This document shows positions 1 to 5,531 of a DNA stretch of 8,999 nt, one piece after another. The stretch covers positions 1 through 8,999 of the forward strand of contig JAJYUV010000037.1 in assembly GCA_021792355.1 (NCBI GenBank). The letters run 5' to 3'. The translations under genes were made by a program, and so were the position numbers. Below the pieces are notes generated by a model. The model saw nothing but the letters and a program-made list of their open reading frames with translations, did not search any database and was not told the origin of the DNA. Position 1 is the first letter of the stretch; the number at the start of each line of letters is the position of its first letter. The stretch comes from Thermoplasmata archaeon. Its GTDB lineage: Archaea; Thermoplasmatota; Thermoplasmata; Thermoplasmatales; GCA-001856825.

Positions 1-158
1 TGGACATATCTTCCAGGGATAAGGAAAGGCTGCAAAGCTTCGGTGATTCGGCAAAGATAGAACTCATTGCTGACTTACTTCTGGATCTCGAGAAATCGGG
101 CCAACTGGATAATCTCAGAAAGATACTTGCAATATCCAATCAGAAGGAAGGGGAGTGA
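1..158 (+). CDS. 3' end of an unidentified gene (partial)
   Basis: The frame starting at base 3 is open from the window edge to TGA at 156-158 and gives 51 residues ending in ...ISNQKEGE. The other two forward frames are stopped early. The segment is charged and mostly helical (SAKIELIADLLLDLEKSGQLDNLRKILAI), like the C-terminal helix of a small cytoplasmic or DNA-binding protein, but I do not recognise the family. The start lies outside the window. It converges on the minus-strand gene at 213-638, with only 54 bp between the two stop codons and no obvious T-run there. Confidence 0.6.
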   Translation, partial: DISSRDKERLQSFGDSAKIELIADLLLDLEKSGQLDNLRKILAISNQKEGE

Positions 159-212
159 AGGAAGAGACTCACGCTTATGCCGGAATCGACCCGATCAATG
201 GGGATAAGGCAA

Positions 213-638
213 TCATGAGGCTGCCTTAGACTTCAGGAGCTTTTCATAGACCTCATTCAATTTCTCTTCCAGAATGTGATTCTCAAATTCCACATCTCCA
301 TGCCTTCTGGCATATTCCAGACATACCAGAAAATCCTCATTCTCTGTATAGAATTTTCCTTCCGCAAAATACTCTTCCAGTTCCTCACATCTGGATAATG
401 TCCATTCAGGATCCGGATTGGCATCTGTTCTCTCATATATCCAATAACCATCCCTGCCTTTCCATTTCTTGAAGTTCTCACCCATCTTGTCGATATAGAT
501 ATCCTGGAATCTGTTCAACTGGTATGACAGGTGAAACTTATCGTTGACTGCCCTGACAAGGTCTTTTTCGCTGATCAAAGATGTGTCGGAGAATGAAGTG
601 TAGAATAAGATGAACTTCCTGATTTCTCCCTGTTTCAC
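213..638 (-). CDS. Uncharacterised 141-residue soluble protein
   Basis: I do not recognise this family. The protein is soluble, has no membrane segment, and is rich in Glu, Lys and aromatic residues. Residues 1-45 (GEIRKFILFYTSFSDTSLISEKDLVRAVNDKF) could form a small winged-helix-like bundle. Residues 55-80 are rich in Trp, Tyr and Asp, and residues 95-137 are predicted as helices with many acidic residues. The start is GTG at 636-638. There is no in-frame ATG between it and the upstream stop, and a TATA element (658-669) sits about 26 nt upstream, so the mRNA is probably leaderless. The gene stands alone, divergent from the AbrB-type gene at 756. A role as a regulator of the neighbouring cassette would be a guess. 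Confidence 0.75.
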   Translation of the reverse strand: MKQGEIRKFILFYTSFSDTSLISEKDLVRAVNDKFHLSYQLNRFQDIYIDKMGENFKKWKGRDGYWIYERTDANPDPEWTLSRCEELEEYFAEGKFYTENEDFLVCLEYARRHGDVEFENHILEEKLNEVYEKLLKSKAAS

Positions 639-657
639 CCTGATTGATCCCGAGAAT

Positions 658-669
658 CTATTTAAGGAT
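658..669 (-). promoter_or_regulatory. TATA box for the gene at 213-638
   Basis: On the minus strand this reads ATCCTTAAATAG. It is centred about 26 nt before the GTG start at 638, the spacing expected for an archaeal box A with transcription starting at or next to the start codon. No Shine-Dalgarno sequence is present, which fits a leaderless transcript. Confidence 0.5.
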
Positions 670-716
670 TAAATTTGCATTTAATATTTATTCTCTTTAA
701 TGAAATCATATTTTTC

Positions 717-730
717 GCTTAAAATAATAT
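717..730 (+). promoter_or_regulatory. TATA box for the AbrB-LSm-Rep cluster
   Basis: The AT-rich stretch GCTTAAAATAATAT is centred about 30 nt before the GTG at 756 and is preceded by a T-rich run. It is the best archaeal box A candidate in the 117-bp divergent intergenic region. It would drive a leaderless or nearly leaderless mRNA covering the genes from 756 to 2991. Confidence 0.45.
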
Positions 731-755
731 TGTAGAATAAACCGTTATTCTTCCC

Positions 756-932
756 GTGAACAAATTGGAATTGAAGAACTTGAGATATAAAAGAAAATTG
801 TCCAGAGGGAAACACAGTATCATTGTTGCAGTTCCGAAACTCTTTCTGGAACTCATGAACGCCGAGACCTGTGAATCTGTGTATGTGAGCATTTCAGACG
901 AGAATCACCTGTCTCTGGAGGTGGTTCGATGA
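756..932 (+). CDS. AbrB/SpoVT-type small DNA-binding protein
   Basis: A 58-residue protein starting at GTG 756: MNKLELKNLRYKRKLSRGKH... Residues 12-57 follow the swapped-hairpin AbrB pattern: a basic strand (KRKLSRGKHSIIVAVPK), the typical V-P-K turn, a short helix (LFLELMN), then a strand with a conserved Val and a final hydrophobic strand (HLSLEVV). AbrB-fold proteins bind DNA as dimers or tetramers and act as repressors, antitoxins or plasmid copy-control factors; small archaeal versions are common on plasmids and viruses. It is the first gene of a plus-strand cluster with an LSm protein and a replication-type ATPase, so an autoregulatory role is plausible but inferred. Its stop overlaps the next start (ATGA, 929-932), so translation is probably coupled. 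Confidence 0.75.
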   Translation: MNKLELKNLRYKRKLSRGKHSIIVAVPKLFLELMNAETCESVYVSISDENHLSLEVVR

Positions 933-1027
933 TAGCAGAACATCGCAGAAGCCACGAGGAACTGATGCGGGAATTGCATCGTCTGCTAGCTTTGATTTTT
1001 CAGGATGACAAGAAGGAGACACTGTAA
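929..1027 (+). CDS. Small 32-residue peptide, coupled to the AbrB gene
   Basis: ATG at 929 overlaps the TGA of the AbrB-type gene by ATGA. The reading frame runs 32 codons to TAA at 1025-1027 and encodes MIAEHRRSHEELMRELHRLL followed by ALIFQDDKKETL. The peptide is almost entirely predicted helix, with basic and acidic residues alternating around a Leu/Ile face, and could form a small coiled coil or bind a partner. No known family is recognised. The overlap and the lack of space for any other gene support translation. The alternative is that it is only spacer before the LSm gene. Confidence 0.55.
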   Translation: MIAEHRRSHEELMRELHRLLALIFQDDKKETL

Positions 1028-1035
1028 AAAAAAAA

Positions 1036-1043
1036 GGGGGTGG
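1036..1043 (+). promoter_or_regulatory. GGGGGTGG ribosome-binding site for the LSm gene
   Basis: The purine tract after the TAA stop is ten A followed by GGGGGTGG, able to pair with the archaeal anti-SD (CACCUCC) through GGTG. The same element, GGGGGGTGG, precedes the replication gene at 1342-1350. If it is the binding site, TTG at 1049 is better spaced than GTG at 1040, because GTG 1040 lies inside the element itself. Confidence 0.45.
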
Positions 1044-1291
1044 TATGGTTGGATGGTTATAACAATCGAAGAGATGTATTTAGGAATTTGCCAAAGAAGC
1101 CAGAACGATATTCAAGAGATAGTTTTGTCAAGGAGGTTATCGGCAAAACCGTCAGGATTAGCCTGGTGAGTGGAAAGGAAGTTCAGGGCCGCCTTCTCGA
1201 ACTCGGAATGTTCGACATCAAGGTCCAGACTGCCGAAGGACCCGTTATCATCATGAAAGGAGCAATCGCAACGGTTCAGGTGATGGCATGA
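1040..1291 (+). CDS. Sm-like (LSm/Hfq-type) RNA-binding protein
   Basis: An 83-residue protein if read from GTG 1040. TTG 1049 (80 residues) is the better-spaced start after the GGGGGTGG element. There is no in-frame ATG; ATG 1045 is out of frame and stops after five codons. Residues 29-82 match the Sm fold. The Sm1 part is FVKEVIGKTVRISLVSGKEV then QGRLLELGMFDIKVQT, with the conserved GKxVxGxL core. The Sm2 part is VIIMKGAIATVQ, intermediate between the archaeal I-R-G box and the Hfq K-H-A-I box. Such proteins form hexameric or heptameric rings that bind U-rich or A-rich RNA and help small RNAs pair or be turned over. The first 28 residues are basic and probably disordered. It lies between the AbrB-type gene and the replication gene, which suggests RNA-level control of the replicon; this is inference. 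Confidence 0.75.
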   Translation: MVWLDGYNNRRDVFRNLPKKPERYSRDSFVKEVIGKTVRISLVSGKEVQGRLLELGMFDIKVQTAEGPVIIMKGAIATVQVMA

Positions 1292-1337
1292 TCCCGGGAT
1301 ATCCCGACAGACCTGTTCAGCATCCCGAATATCCCGA
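1291..1337 (+). repeat. Two ATCCCG-rich repeats ahead of the replication gene
   Basis: Copy 1 (1291-1307) reads ATCCCGGGATATCCCGA and copy 2 (1322-1337) reads ATCCCGAATATCCCGA. They differ by one base deletion and one substitution, and their starts are 31 bp apart, about three helical turns. Each copy contains two ATCCCG units, and the first half of copy 1 is a perfect palindrome (ATCCCGGGAT). The position, between the LSm stop and the replication gene's ribosome-binding site, fits an operator for a plasmid-type regulator or a small set of iterons. The block starts inside the last codons of the LSm gene. Confidence 0.5.
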
Positions 1338-1341
1338 GTCC

Positions 1342-1350
1342 GGGGGGTGG
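1342..1350 (+). promoter_or_regulatory. GGGGGGTGG ribosome-binding site of the replication gene
   Basis: This purine-rich element lies 4 nt before ATG 1355 and 7 nt before the in-frame ATG 1358. A third, out-of-frame ATG at 1351 touches it. It supports an SD-led start at 1355 or 1358 and matches the site before the LSm gene. Confidence 0.5.
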
Positions 1351-1354
1351 ATGA

Positions 1355-2991
1355 ATGATGCCAAAATCTGAAACTAACAGAAAAAAGGAGACTATAGAAG
1401 TCCCAAAATGCGAAAAGCATGGCATCCCGAAAGAGTATGTCCTTGTAATGGAAAGTCAACCATATGAGGATGAAGATGGGAATCTAAAGGAGACTGGAGA
1501 CATGTACCAGTGGCAGTGTCCCATCTATGAGGATGAGATACAGTTCTCAGCGTTTGAAGAAGGGCCTGATGCTGAGAGATTCCTCAATAAGAAGATAACT
1601 GACTTCAAAAATGAGAATCCCGAGTTTGTTCCTCATGGAAACATGAACATCATCACCAAGCTGATGGATCTCTATGAAGATACGGATGCGACAGAAAATC
1701 CAAGAAAAGCGATGGCTCACTTTGTGATTTCATCATGCCTTCATAATGCCAAATCAGCTAACAGCAAGGGAAAAATCCTTCCCAATCTGGGGTTCATGTG
1801 GGCCGAACCTTCCGGGGTGAACAAGACTCCCCTCTTGGTAGCCGGGGTGGATAACTTTGAGAAGCCCCTGTTCAGCACACATCTGAGATATGAGACTGGT
1901 ACAGCAAAGGGAGTAAAGAAAAGTCTGGCTAAATATTACAGGGATGGAGAAGACCAGAGATTTTCTTCAATGGTTACGTGGGATGAAGCCCAAGACATTA
2001 TCCAGATGATGAGGCAGGAAAGCCTTGCAGACATTTATTCCTTCTTCTGCCAACTGGTTGACAACAGGCTTCAGAGTTATCATTCAATCAGGGGGGGCAA
2101 GAACGATACCCAGCTCTCTATACCACCATCTGGCTGTCCGGAGTTCCCGAGTTCCTAGAGAAAACGGAAAAGAACTTCTGGTTTCAGGGCATAGCAACGA
2201 GATTCTTATTCCTGAGATCGGGGAAACTTTCTATCAGACCGATAAGAAGACCCACACAAAACTCCAAAGACAACGAATCTCTCATTAAGGAACTTCAACT
2301 CCTTAAACAAATAGAGTTGGTAGAGTACACCGATGACTTCCTGGATTCGTATAATGATTATAGACGCCAAATACTCACAGATATACAAAAAATCCAAATG
2401 GATATGAGTTCTTCCCAAGACCTTGAGAATTTTCCCATACTTTCCAAGGCAAAGTATCCAGTCATAGTTTGGAAACTTGCAATCGTTCATGCTGCATCTC
2501 GGGGGAACTTCATGGGAAAACTCCTGAAAATGGACAGGCAAGACTTGGAAAATGCCATTGGTGATCTTGAAGAATACCACAGTAACATGATTGCTGTATT
2601 CAACTACTGGCAGGAACACTCTTCAAAGGACTTGGAAATCAAATCTGCCAACAAACTGATCCATAAATTCAGAAGGCACTTCAGGAGCCTATCAACAGCA
2701 AGGAAGGGCTACACCCTTGACTGTCCCAATAAGGGAGAAAGACCCAAGGGAGAAAATGGAGAAGAGGTAGACAAATGGCTTGCAAAAGAGGATGCAGAAG
2801 GAACGTGGTTCGATGAACCGATGTTGAAGAGATATGCAAAACTGAAGGAGATGGATTTCACAGAAGCCATCAACACATTACAGGGAATGCGTTATGTCAA
2901 AAAGAGAGTTGCACTTGTCAGGGAAAAGCATCCCGTGACATTCTACAGGTGGCACGAGGCAGGAGAAAAAGATGAGAAAATAGAAGAATAG
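1355..2991 (+). CDS. Replication-type ATPase (helicase-like), frameshifted into two halves
   Basis: Two open frames together read as one protein of about 545 residues. The 5' half (frame of 1355) stops at 2158. The 3' half is open from 2062 to TAG 2989-2991 in the -1 frame and continues the same fold. N-terminal residues 19-55 hold a Cys/His pair (CEKHG) and a later CP, a possible zinc knuckle. Residues 150-159 (AEPSGVNKTP) look like a degenerate P-loop with Lys157-Thr158. Residues 206-212 (MVTWDEA) fit a Walker B motif. Just after the shift, YTTIWLSGVPEFLEK resembles the sensor strand of the helicase-like ATPases found in plasmid and phage replication proteins (DUF3987-like), followed by FWFQGIATRFLFLR. 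The C-terminus (FTEAINTLQGMRYVKKRVALVREKHPVTFYRW) may be a winged helix. The net -1 shift lies within 2062-2158, where a G7 run (2091-2097) and a CTCTCT tract (2114-2119) occur. It may be programmed, a recent mutation or a sequencing error. Likely role: replication initiation or helicase of an integrated element (inference). Confidence 0.65.
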
Positions 2992-3012
2992 AGATAAGAG
3001 AAATAATAGAAC

Positions 3013-3073
3013 TTTTTTTAATTTGTATTAGTAAGATCACAAATGATCGCTTTGTTCTATTTTTCTATTTTTT
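3013..3073 (+). terminator. Poly-T terminator region after the replication gene
   Basis: Three T-runs follow the TAG at 2991: T7 at 3013-3019, T5 at 3060-3064 and T6 at 3068-3073, the last two inside a repeated CTATTTTTCTATTTTTTCTA-type tract. Archaeal RNA polymerase terminates at such non-template T-runs without a required hairpin. This would end the cluster that starts at 756. Confidence 0.55.
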
Positions 3074-3080
3074 CTACTGG

Positions 3081-3158
3081 ATGATCCAAGAGTTGTTTTG
3101 GAATGGGGTGAAACTTCCCTTTTACTGTAGGTTTTGCCAGTCTCTTCTTAGAAATTGA
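3081..3158 (+). CDS. Possible 25-residue CxxC peptide
   Basis: ATG 3081 opens a frame of 25 codons to TGA 3156-3158 encoding MIQELFWNGVKLPFYCRFCQ followed by SLLRN. The PFYCRFC element looks like half of a zinc knuckle. It starts directly after the T-run terminator, and I see no clear promoter or ribosome-binding site. It may be a genuine microprotein, a gene remnant or chance. Confidence 0.2.
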   Translation: MIQELFWNGVKLPFYCRFCQSLLRN

Positions 3159-3183
3159 CGAGCACTCATTAACATCGAACAAT

Positions 3184-3193
3184 AAGTATTAAG
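3184..3193 (+). promoter_or_regulatory. TATA box for the gene at 3216
   Basis: AAGTATTAAG is centred about 27 nt before ATG 3216, with A-rich sequence just upstream (AACAATA). No Shine-Dalgarno site precedes the ATG, so a leaderless mRNA is likely. Confidence 0.5.
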
Positions 3194-3215
3194 CTCTCTA
3201 GGGGTATTTATCTTC

Positions 3216-3647
3216 ATGGCATGGTGGACTTTTAACAAACAAGACGGCATCATTGAATACAAAATGCCTAACGATGTTAAACCAGAAGCAGAGAAAATAA
3301 AGGAAATGACAGAAGAATTAGGCTTCGGAAATTTCGAATCGATACATGTGGGGAATTCTGAAATGCATAGTGAGAATAACTTCTGGATAAAAGGCTATGA
3401 GCCAAAAGAGGGAAAGCCAAAAGTCCCATTCAAATATCTTTTATGGGTCCGCATCGGAAGTACCTATGCACATGGTGTATTTTTGAAGAATTTTCCAGAT
3501 TTGGTTGAGTTCCTAAAATATGTGTCGGTCATTCCAAAGGTTTTAAACTATGACGCTGATGAATCAGTTGATATGATAAATGAGTCTCTAAGACAGATTG
3601 CCTACAACATTGACAGTTTGGGAAGCAAGATTGAGGGAAATAGCTAA
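3216..3647 (+). CDS. Uncharacterised 143-residue soluble protein
   Basis: No family is recognised. The protein is soluble, with no signal peptide or membrane segment. It opens with MAWWTFNKQDGIIEYKMPND (strands), then a charged helix (KPEAEKIKEMTEELGF), a central strand pair (FKYLLWVRIGSTYAHGVFLK), a helix (NFPDLVEFLKYVSVI), and a C-terminal helix containing SLRQIAYNIDSLGSKI that could mediate oligomerisation. The start is ATG 3216, with a TATA element at 3184-3193 at leaderless spacing. It is a single-gene unit flanked by a terminator region on the left and repeats on the right. This architecture suits an orphan gene carried by a mobile element. Confidence 0.7.
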   Translation: MAWWTFNKQDGIIEYKMPNDVKPEAEKIKEMTEELGFGNFESIHVGNSEMHSENNFWIKGYEPKEGKPKVPFKYLLWVRIGSTYAHGVFLKNFPDLVEFLKYVSVIPKVLNYDADESVDMINESLRQIAYNIDSLGSKIEGNS

Positions 3648-3723
3648 GGTTTAGAGAGATTTCATTATTACCCCATTCTGAATAGTAAATACAGTAATCC
3701 ATCTATTCTATCTATTTGTCTAC

Positions 3724-3780
3724 TGAAACAGAGTTTCATGATCCCAGATTTGTCTATGGAAAGACACTCTGGGATCCATG
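3724..3780. repeat. Two consecutive hairpins downstream of the 3216 gene
   Basis: First hairpin: TGAAAC (3724-3729), three-base loop region, GTTTCA (3733-3738). Second: CATGATCCCAGA (3737-3748) pairs with TCTGGGATCCATG (3768-3780) with one bulged base, and inside it TGTCT (3751-3755) pairs with AGACA (3762-3766) around ATGGAA. The long arm would form a strong stem in RNA of either strand. No T-run follows on the plus strand. It could be an RNA-processing or termination structure for 3216-3647, or the palindromic edge of the repeat that begins here. Confidence 0.45.
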
Positions 3781-3920
3781 CCAATAAAACCTCTCCAAAT
3801 GCCGTATTTTCCGCTATCTCTGAATGATATTATGCCTTGTGATCGGTTCATGCACCGAGATCGAATCCTGAATGATTGAAAGATAAATGCGTGTTTCACA
3901 GGTTCTCCAGTGATCCAGAG
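3768..3920. repeat. Long direct repeat, copy A
   Basis: This segment recurs at 3939-4100 at an offset of about 184 bp. Shared blocks include TCTCTGAATGATATT (3817-3831), TTCATGCA (3848-3855), GAGATCGAAT (3857-3866), AATGATTGA (3871-3879) and AGATAAATG (3881-3889). Between the blocks there are small indels and many substitutions, so this is an old duplication. No convincing gene is seen. On the minus strand both copies can be read as ISFRDxGKxG, which hints at a decayed coding fragment, but neither frame extends into a credible protein. Confidence 0.6.
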
Positions 3921-3938
3921 TGTTCTATCCTAACCGCA

Positions 3939-4100
3939 TTTGGGATCATACATGATAAAAACACAATCTCAAAACCTTCCACAACACCGCATTTTCCAAC
4001 GTCTCTGAATGATATTCGCCTTGCAATCCTTTCATGCAGTGAGATCGAATTATAAATGATTGATAGATAAATGGGTGTTTTGCGGATTCTCCATATGCTC
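3939..4100. repeat. Long direct repeat, copy B
   Basis: The second copy of the 3768-3920 repeat, with matching blocks at 4002-4016, 4031-4038, 4041-4050, 4055-4063 and 4065-4073. It starts with TTTGGGATCATACATGATAAAAACAC, matching TCTGGGATCCATGCCAATAAAACC in copy A. It lies downstream of the minus-strand zinc-binding gene, whose transcripts could run into it. I see no other gene in the 500 bp between 3648 and 4147. Confidence 0.6.
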
Positions 4101-4147
4101 TGAGTCCTCACTCATAGCATAAGAATTCTATCCTCTCTGTAGGTTCA

Positions 4148-4348
4148 TTAATCTTTAGGACTTTTGGCCTTTCTGGCCAAATCGCTTGGAGTGTGATGCC
4201 CGCATAGATATATTTGCATATCACTCTTCACACTTGATTCCGGCCTCTCAAAAACTATCTTGTAGTCAGCGAGGCAGTTACAACCTTTTATTGAGCATGT
4301 CTCATTATCAATTCCGGGGTGACTGAGTACCTTTGCCCTATAACTCAT
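4148..4348 (-). CDS. Small zinc-binding protein (66 residues)
   Basis: MSYRAKVLSHPGIDNETCSI... The potential zinc ligands are Cys18 and Cys23 (CSIKGC) with Cys49 and His52 (CGHH). They are separated by a beta-hairpin-like stretch (ADYKIVFERPESSVKSDMQIY), which gives a compact C-x4-C...C-x2-H zinc ribbon or treble-clef fold. Cys25 and His51 could also contribute. Short proteins of this layout are common in archaeal accessory DNA and usually bind nucleic acid or a protein partner; the role here is unknown. The start is ATG 4346-4348. A CTTAATAATC element (4360-4369 on the plus strand) is only about 17 nt upstream, and another AT-rich box (4391-4399) about 47 nt, so the promoter is unclear. It lies 104 bp downstream of the frameshifted helix-turn-helix gene on the same strand. 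Confidence 0.65.
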   Translation of the reverse strand: MSYRAKVLSHPGIDNETCSIKGCNCLADYKIVFERPESSVKSDMQIYLCGHHTPSDLARKAKSPKD

Positions 4349-4452
4349 GAGACCACAACTTAATAATCACGTTGAATAGTTTAAGACTTTGTTTTAAAGT
4401 TGTAAAGCATCGGATTGAGATTCAGTGGTATGGGTGTGAGAACTACAGGTGA

Positions 4453-4921
4453 TCACTCCGATCCCCATATGGGATGATTGCTAGACGGTGAATGTCTTTT
4501 GGAATCGTTGAAATCTCCATCTTCAAAGAGTGCGGAAAGTTTGTTGCTTTTTGGCATCTTTTCCAAATTACAACTTTCTTCTATAAATCTGGATAAGTTT
4601 CCTCTGTCCATGTTCACTTCTTCTGCAATTTCATCCAGAGTTCCTGACCCAACCTTCCGTGAACTCAAAGAAGGGTTCTGTATTGTCACGATTGAGTTGG
4701 TGGGATTTCAGAGTAGTATAGACAGAGGGAGAAATTTTTTCCGACAACTGTCGGAATTTTTGAACATAATCTTCCCCATATCCAATTTTATTTCCTATCT
4801 CTTTGTCGGTGGGGCGCTTCTCTTCCCCATTCCCATTCTTTCCTACTATCTTCTGGGATTCCAAGGAGATTATATAGTACCAGTTAAGCACAACCAAGGG
4901 TGCGTAGATCTCAACATACAT
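4453..4921 (-). pseudogene. Frameshifted gene with two helix-turn-helix-like segments
   Basis: Two overlapping minus-strand frames appear to be one gene broken by a +1 shift. The 5' part (4921 to 4631) encodes residues containing RPTDKEIGNKIGYGEDYVQK, a helix-turn-helix of the kind seen in ParB-like and other tandem-HTH regulators. It ends at TGA after GWVRNSG. The 3' part is open in the next frame from about 4692 to TGA 4453-4455 and carries a second one, TLDEIAEEVNMDRGNLSRFI. The overlap is 4631-4689, and the shift lies there. The N-terminal part (MYVEIYAPLVVLNWYYIISL) is hydrophobic and weak. The plus-strand frame covering the same DNA looks like a shadow. A partition or regulatory role is suggested only by the HTHs. 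The alternative is two small separate genes, the second starting at GTG 4689. Confidence 0.5.
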
Positions 4922-4957
4922 AACAAAATTGTAAGTTCTTAGACATTATTGCATCTT

Positions 4958-5515
4958 ATGGCCAAGAAAGAGGAGAACAATGAAACTTTTGACCAGGTTA
5001 TTCGCATGCTAAACGAGAGTTTTGGAAATAAATACAATGTGAAGCGTCATGAAAATCTAGTTAAAGCATCGAGAGCAGATCAAATTGGAATAGAATCTGC
5101 AATTCGTGGGAAAAATGCATTTCAGACTGATATCTCGATCACTAAGAGGGACATCAAAGACACTCCAATGGTTGTAGTCGAACTTAAGACTGGAACCAAT
5201 AAGTTTACTCCTACTACAAACGATGTTATACTCTACTCTGCAAGATCTGCAAAGCACAAGTCTGTCTTTCCACAAATAAGGTACGGTATGATCTGGTTCA
5301 ATGGGAAAAAAGTTCCAAACCGATTCATTTTGAATAACGAGAATATGGATTTTGCATTTGGGTTCAGTGATGATATAATTTCCAACGAAAAAGACAGGGA
5401 AATTTTTCTTGAAATGTTAAGAGAGCAGTTGAAAACTGCTGAAGACACTCTTAAGCTATTGGAGAAACGGAAGACAACAGCATCGATGTTTTCTTCAATT
5501 ATTAGGTATGAATAA
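4958..5515 (+). CDS. Candidate PD-(D/E)XK-fold nuclease (185 residues)
   Basis: Read from ATG 4958 (a TTG at 4949 is also in frame). The protein shows the order of elements expected for restriction-endonuclease-like folds: a helix with Glu46 (DQIGIESAI), a strand with Asp58 (FQTDISIT), then Glu75-Leu-Lys77 (MVVVELKTG), i.e. E...D...ExK. A helix and strand follow (SARSAKHKSVFPQIRYGMIWF). The C-terminus (EKDREIFLEMLREQLKTAED) is a charged coiled-coil-like helix. The metal-dependent nuclease fold cuts DNA or RNA. The length fits a small restriction enzyme or nuclease domain, yet no methyltransferase gene is visible nearby. It is divergent from the broken HTH gene, with 36 bp between starts. No clear SD is seen. 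Targets are unknown; the catalytic motif is read by eye, so the family call is moderate. Confidence 0.6.
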   Translation: MAKKEENNETFDQVIRMLNESFGNKYNVKRHENLVKASRADQIGIESAIRGKNAFQTDISITKRDIKDTPMVVVELKTGTNKFTPTTNDVILYSARSAKHKSVFPQIRYGMIWFNGKKVPNRFILNNENMDFAFGFSDDIISNEKDREIFLEMLREQLKTAEDTLKLLEKRKTTASMFSSIIRYE

Positions 5516-5531
5516 CACTTCTTATGCTAAC

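Noticed and set aside
1112..1459. 115-codon minus-strand frame opposite the LSm and ATPase starts
   Set aside because: It is antisense to the Sm fold and the replication gene, and rich in His/Phe/Ser, as shadows here are.
3896..4111. 71-codon minus-strand frame over repeat copy B
   Set aside because: It only partly covers the repeat, stops in copy A, and has no promoter or ribosome-binding site. The similarity ISFRDxGKxG between copies follows from the DNA repeat itself.
4478..4942. 154-codon plus-strand open frame
   Set aside because: It lies exactly opposite the minus-strand HTH frames, which have charged helix-turn-helix sequence. The plus-strand product is a hydrophobic, Ser/Phe/Leu-rich shadow without recognisable features.
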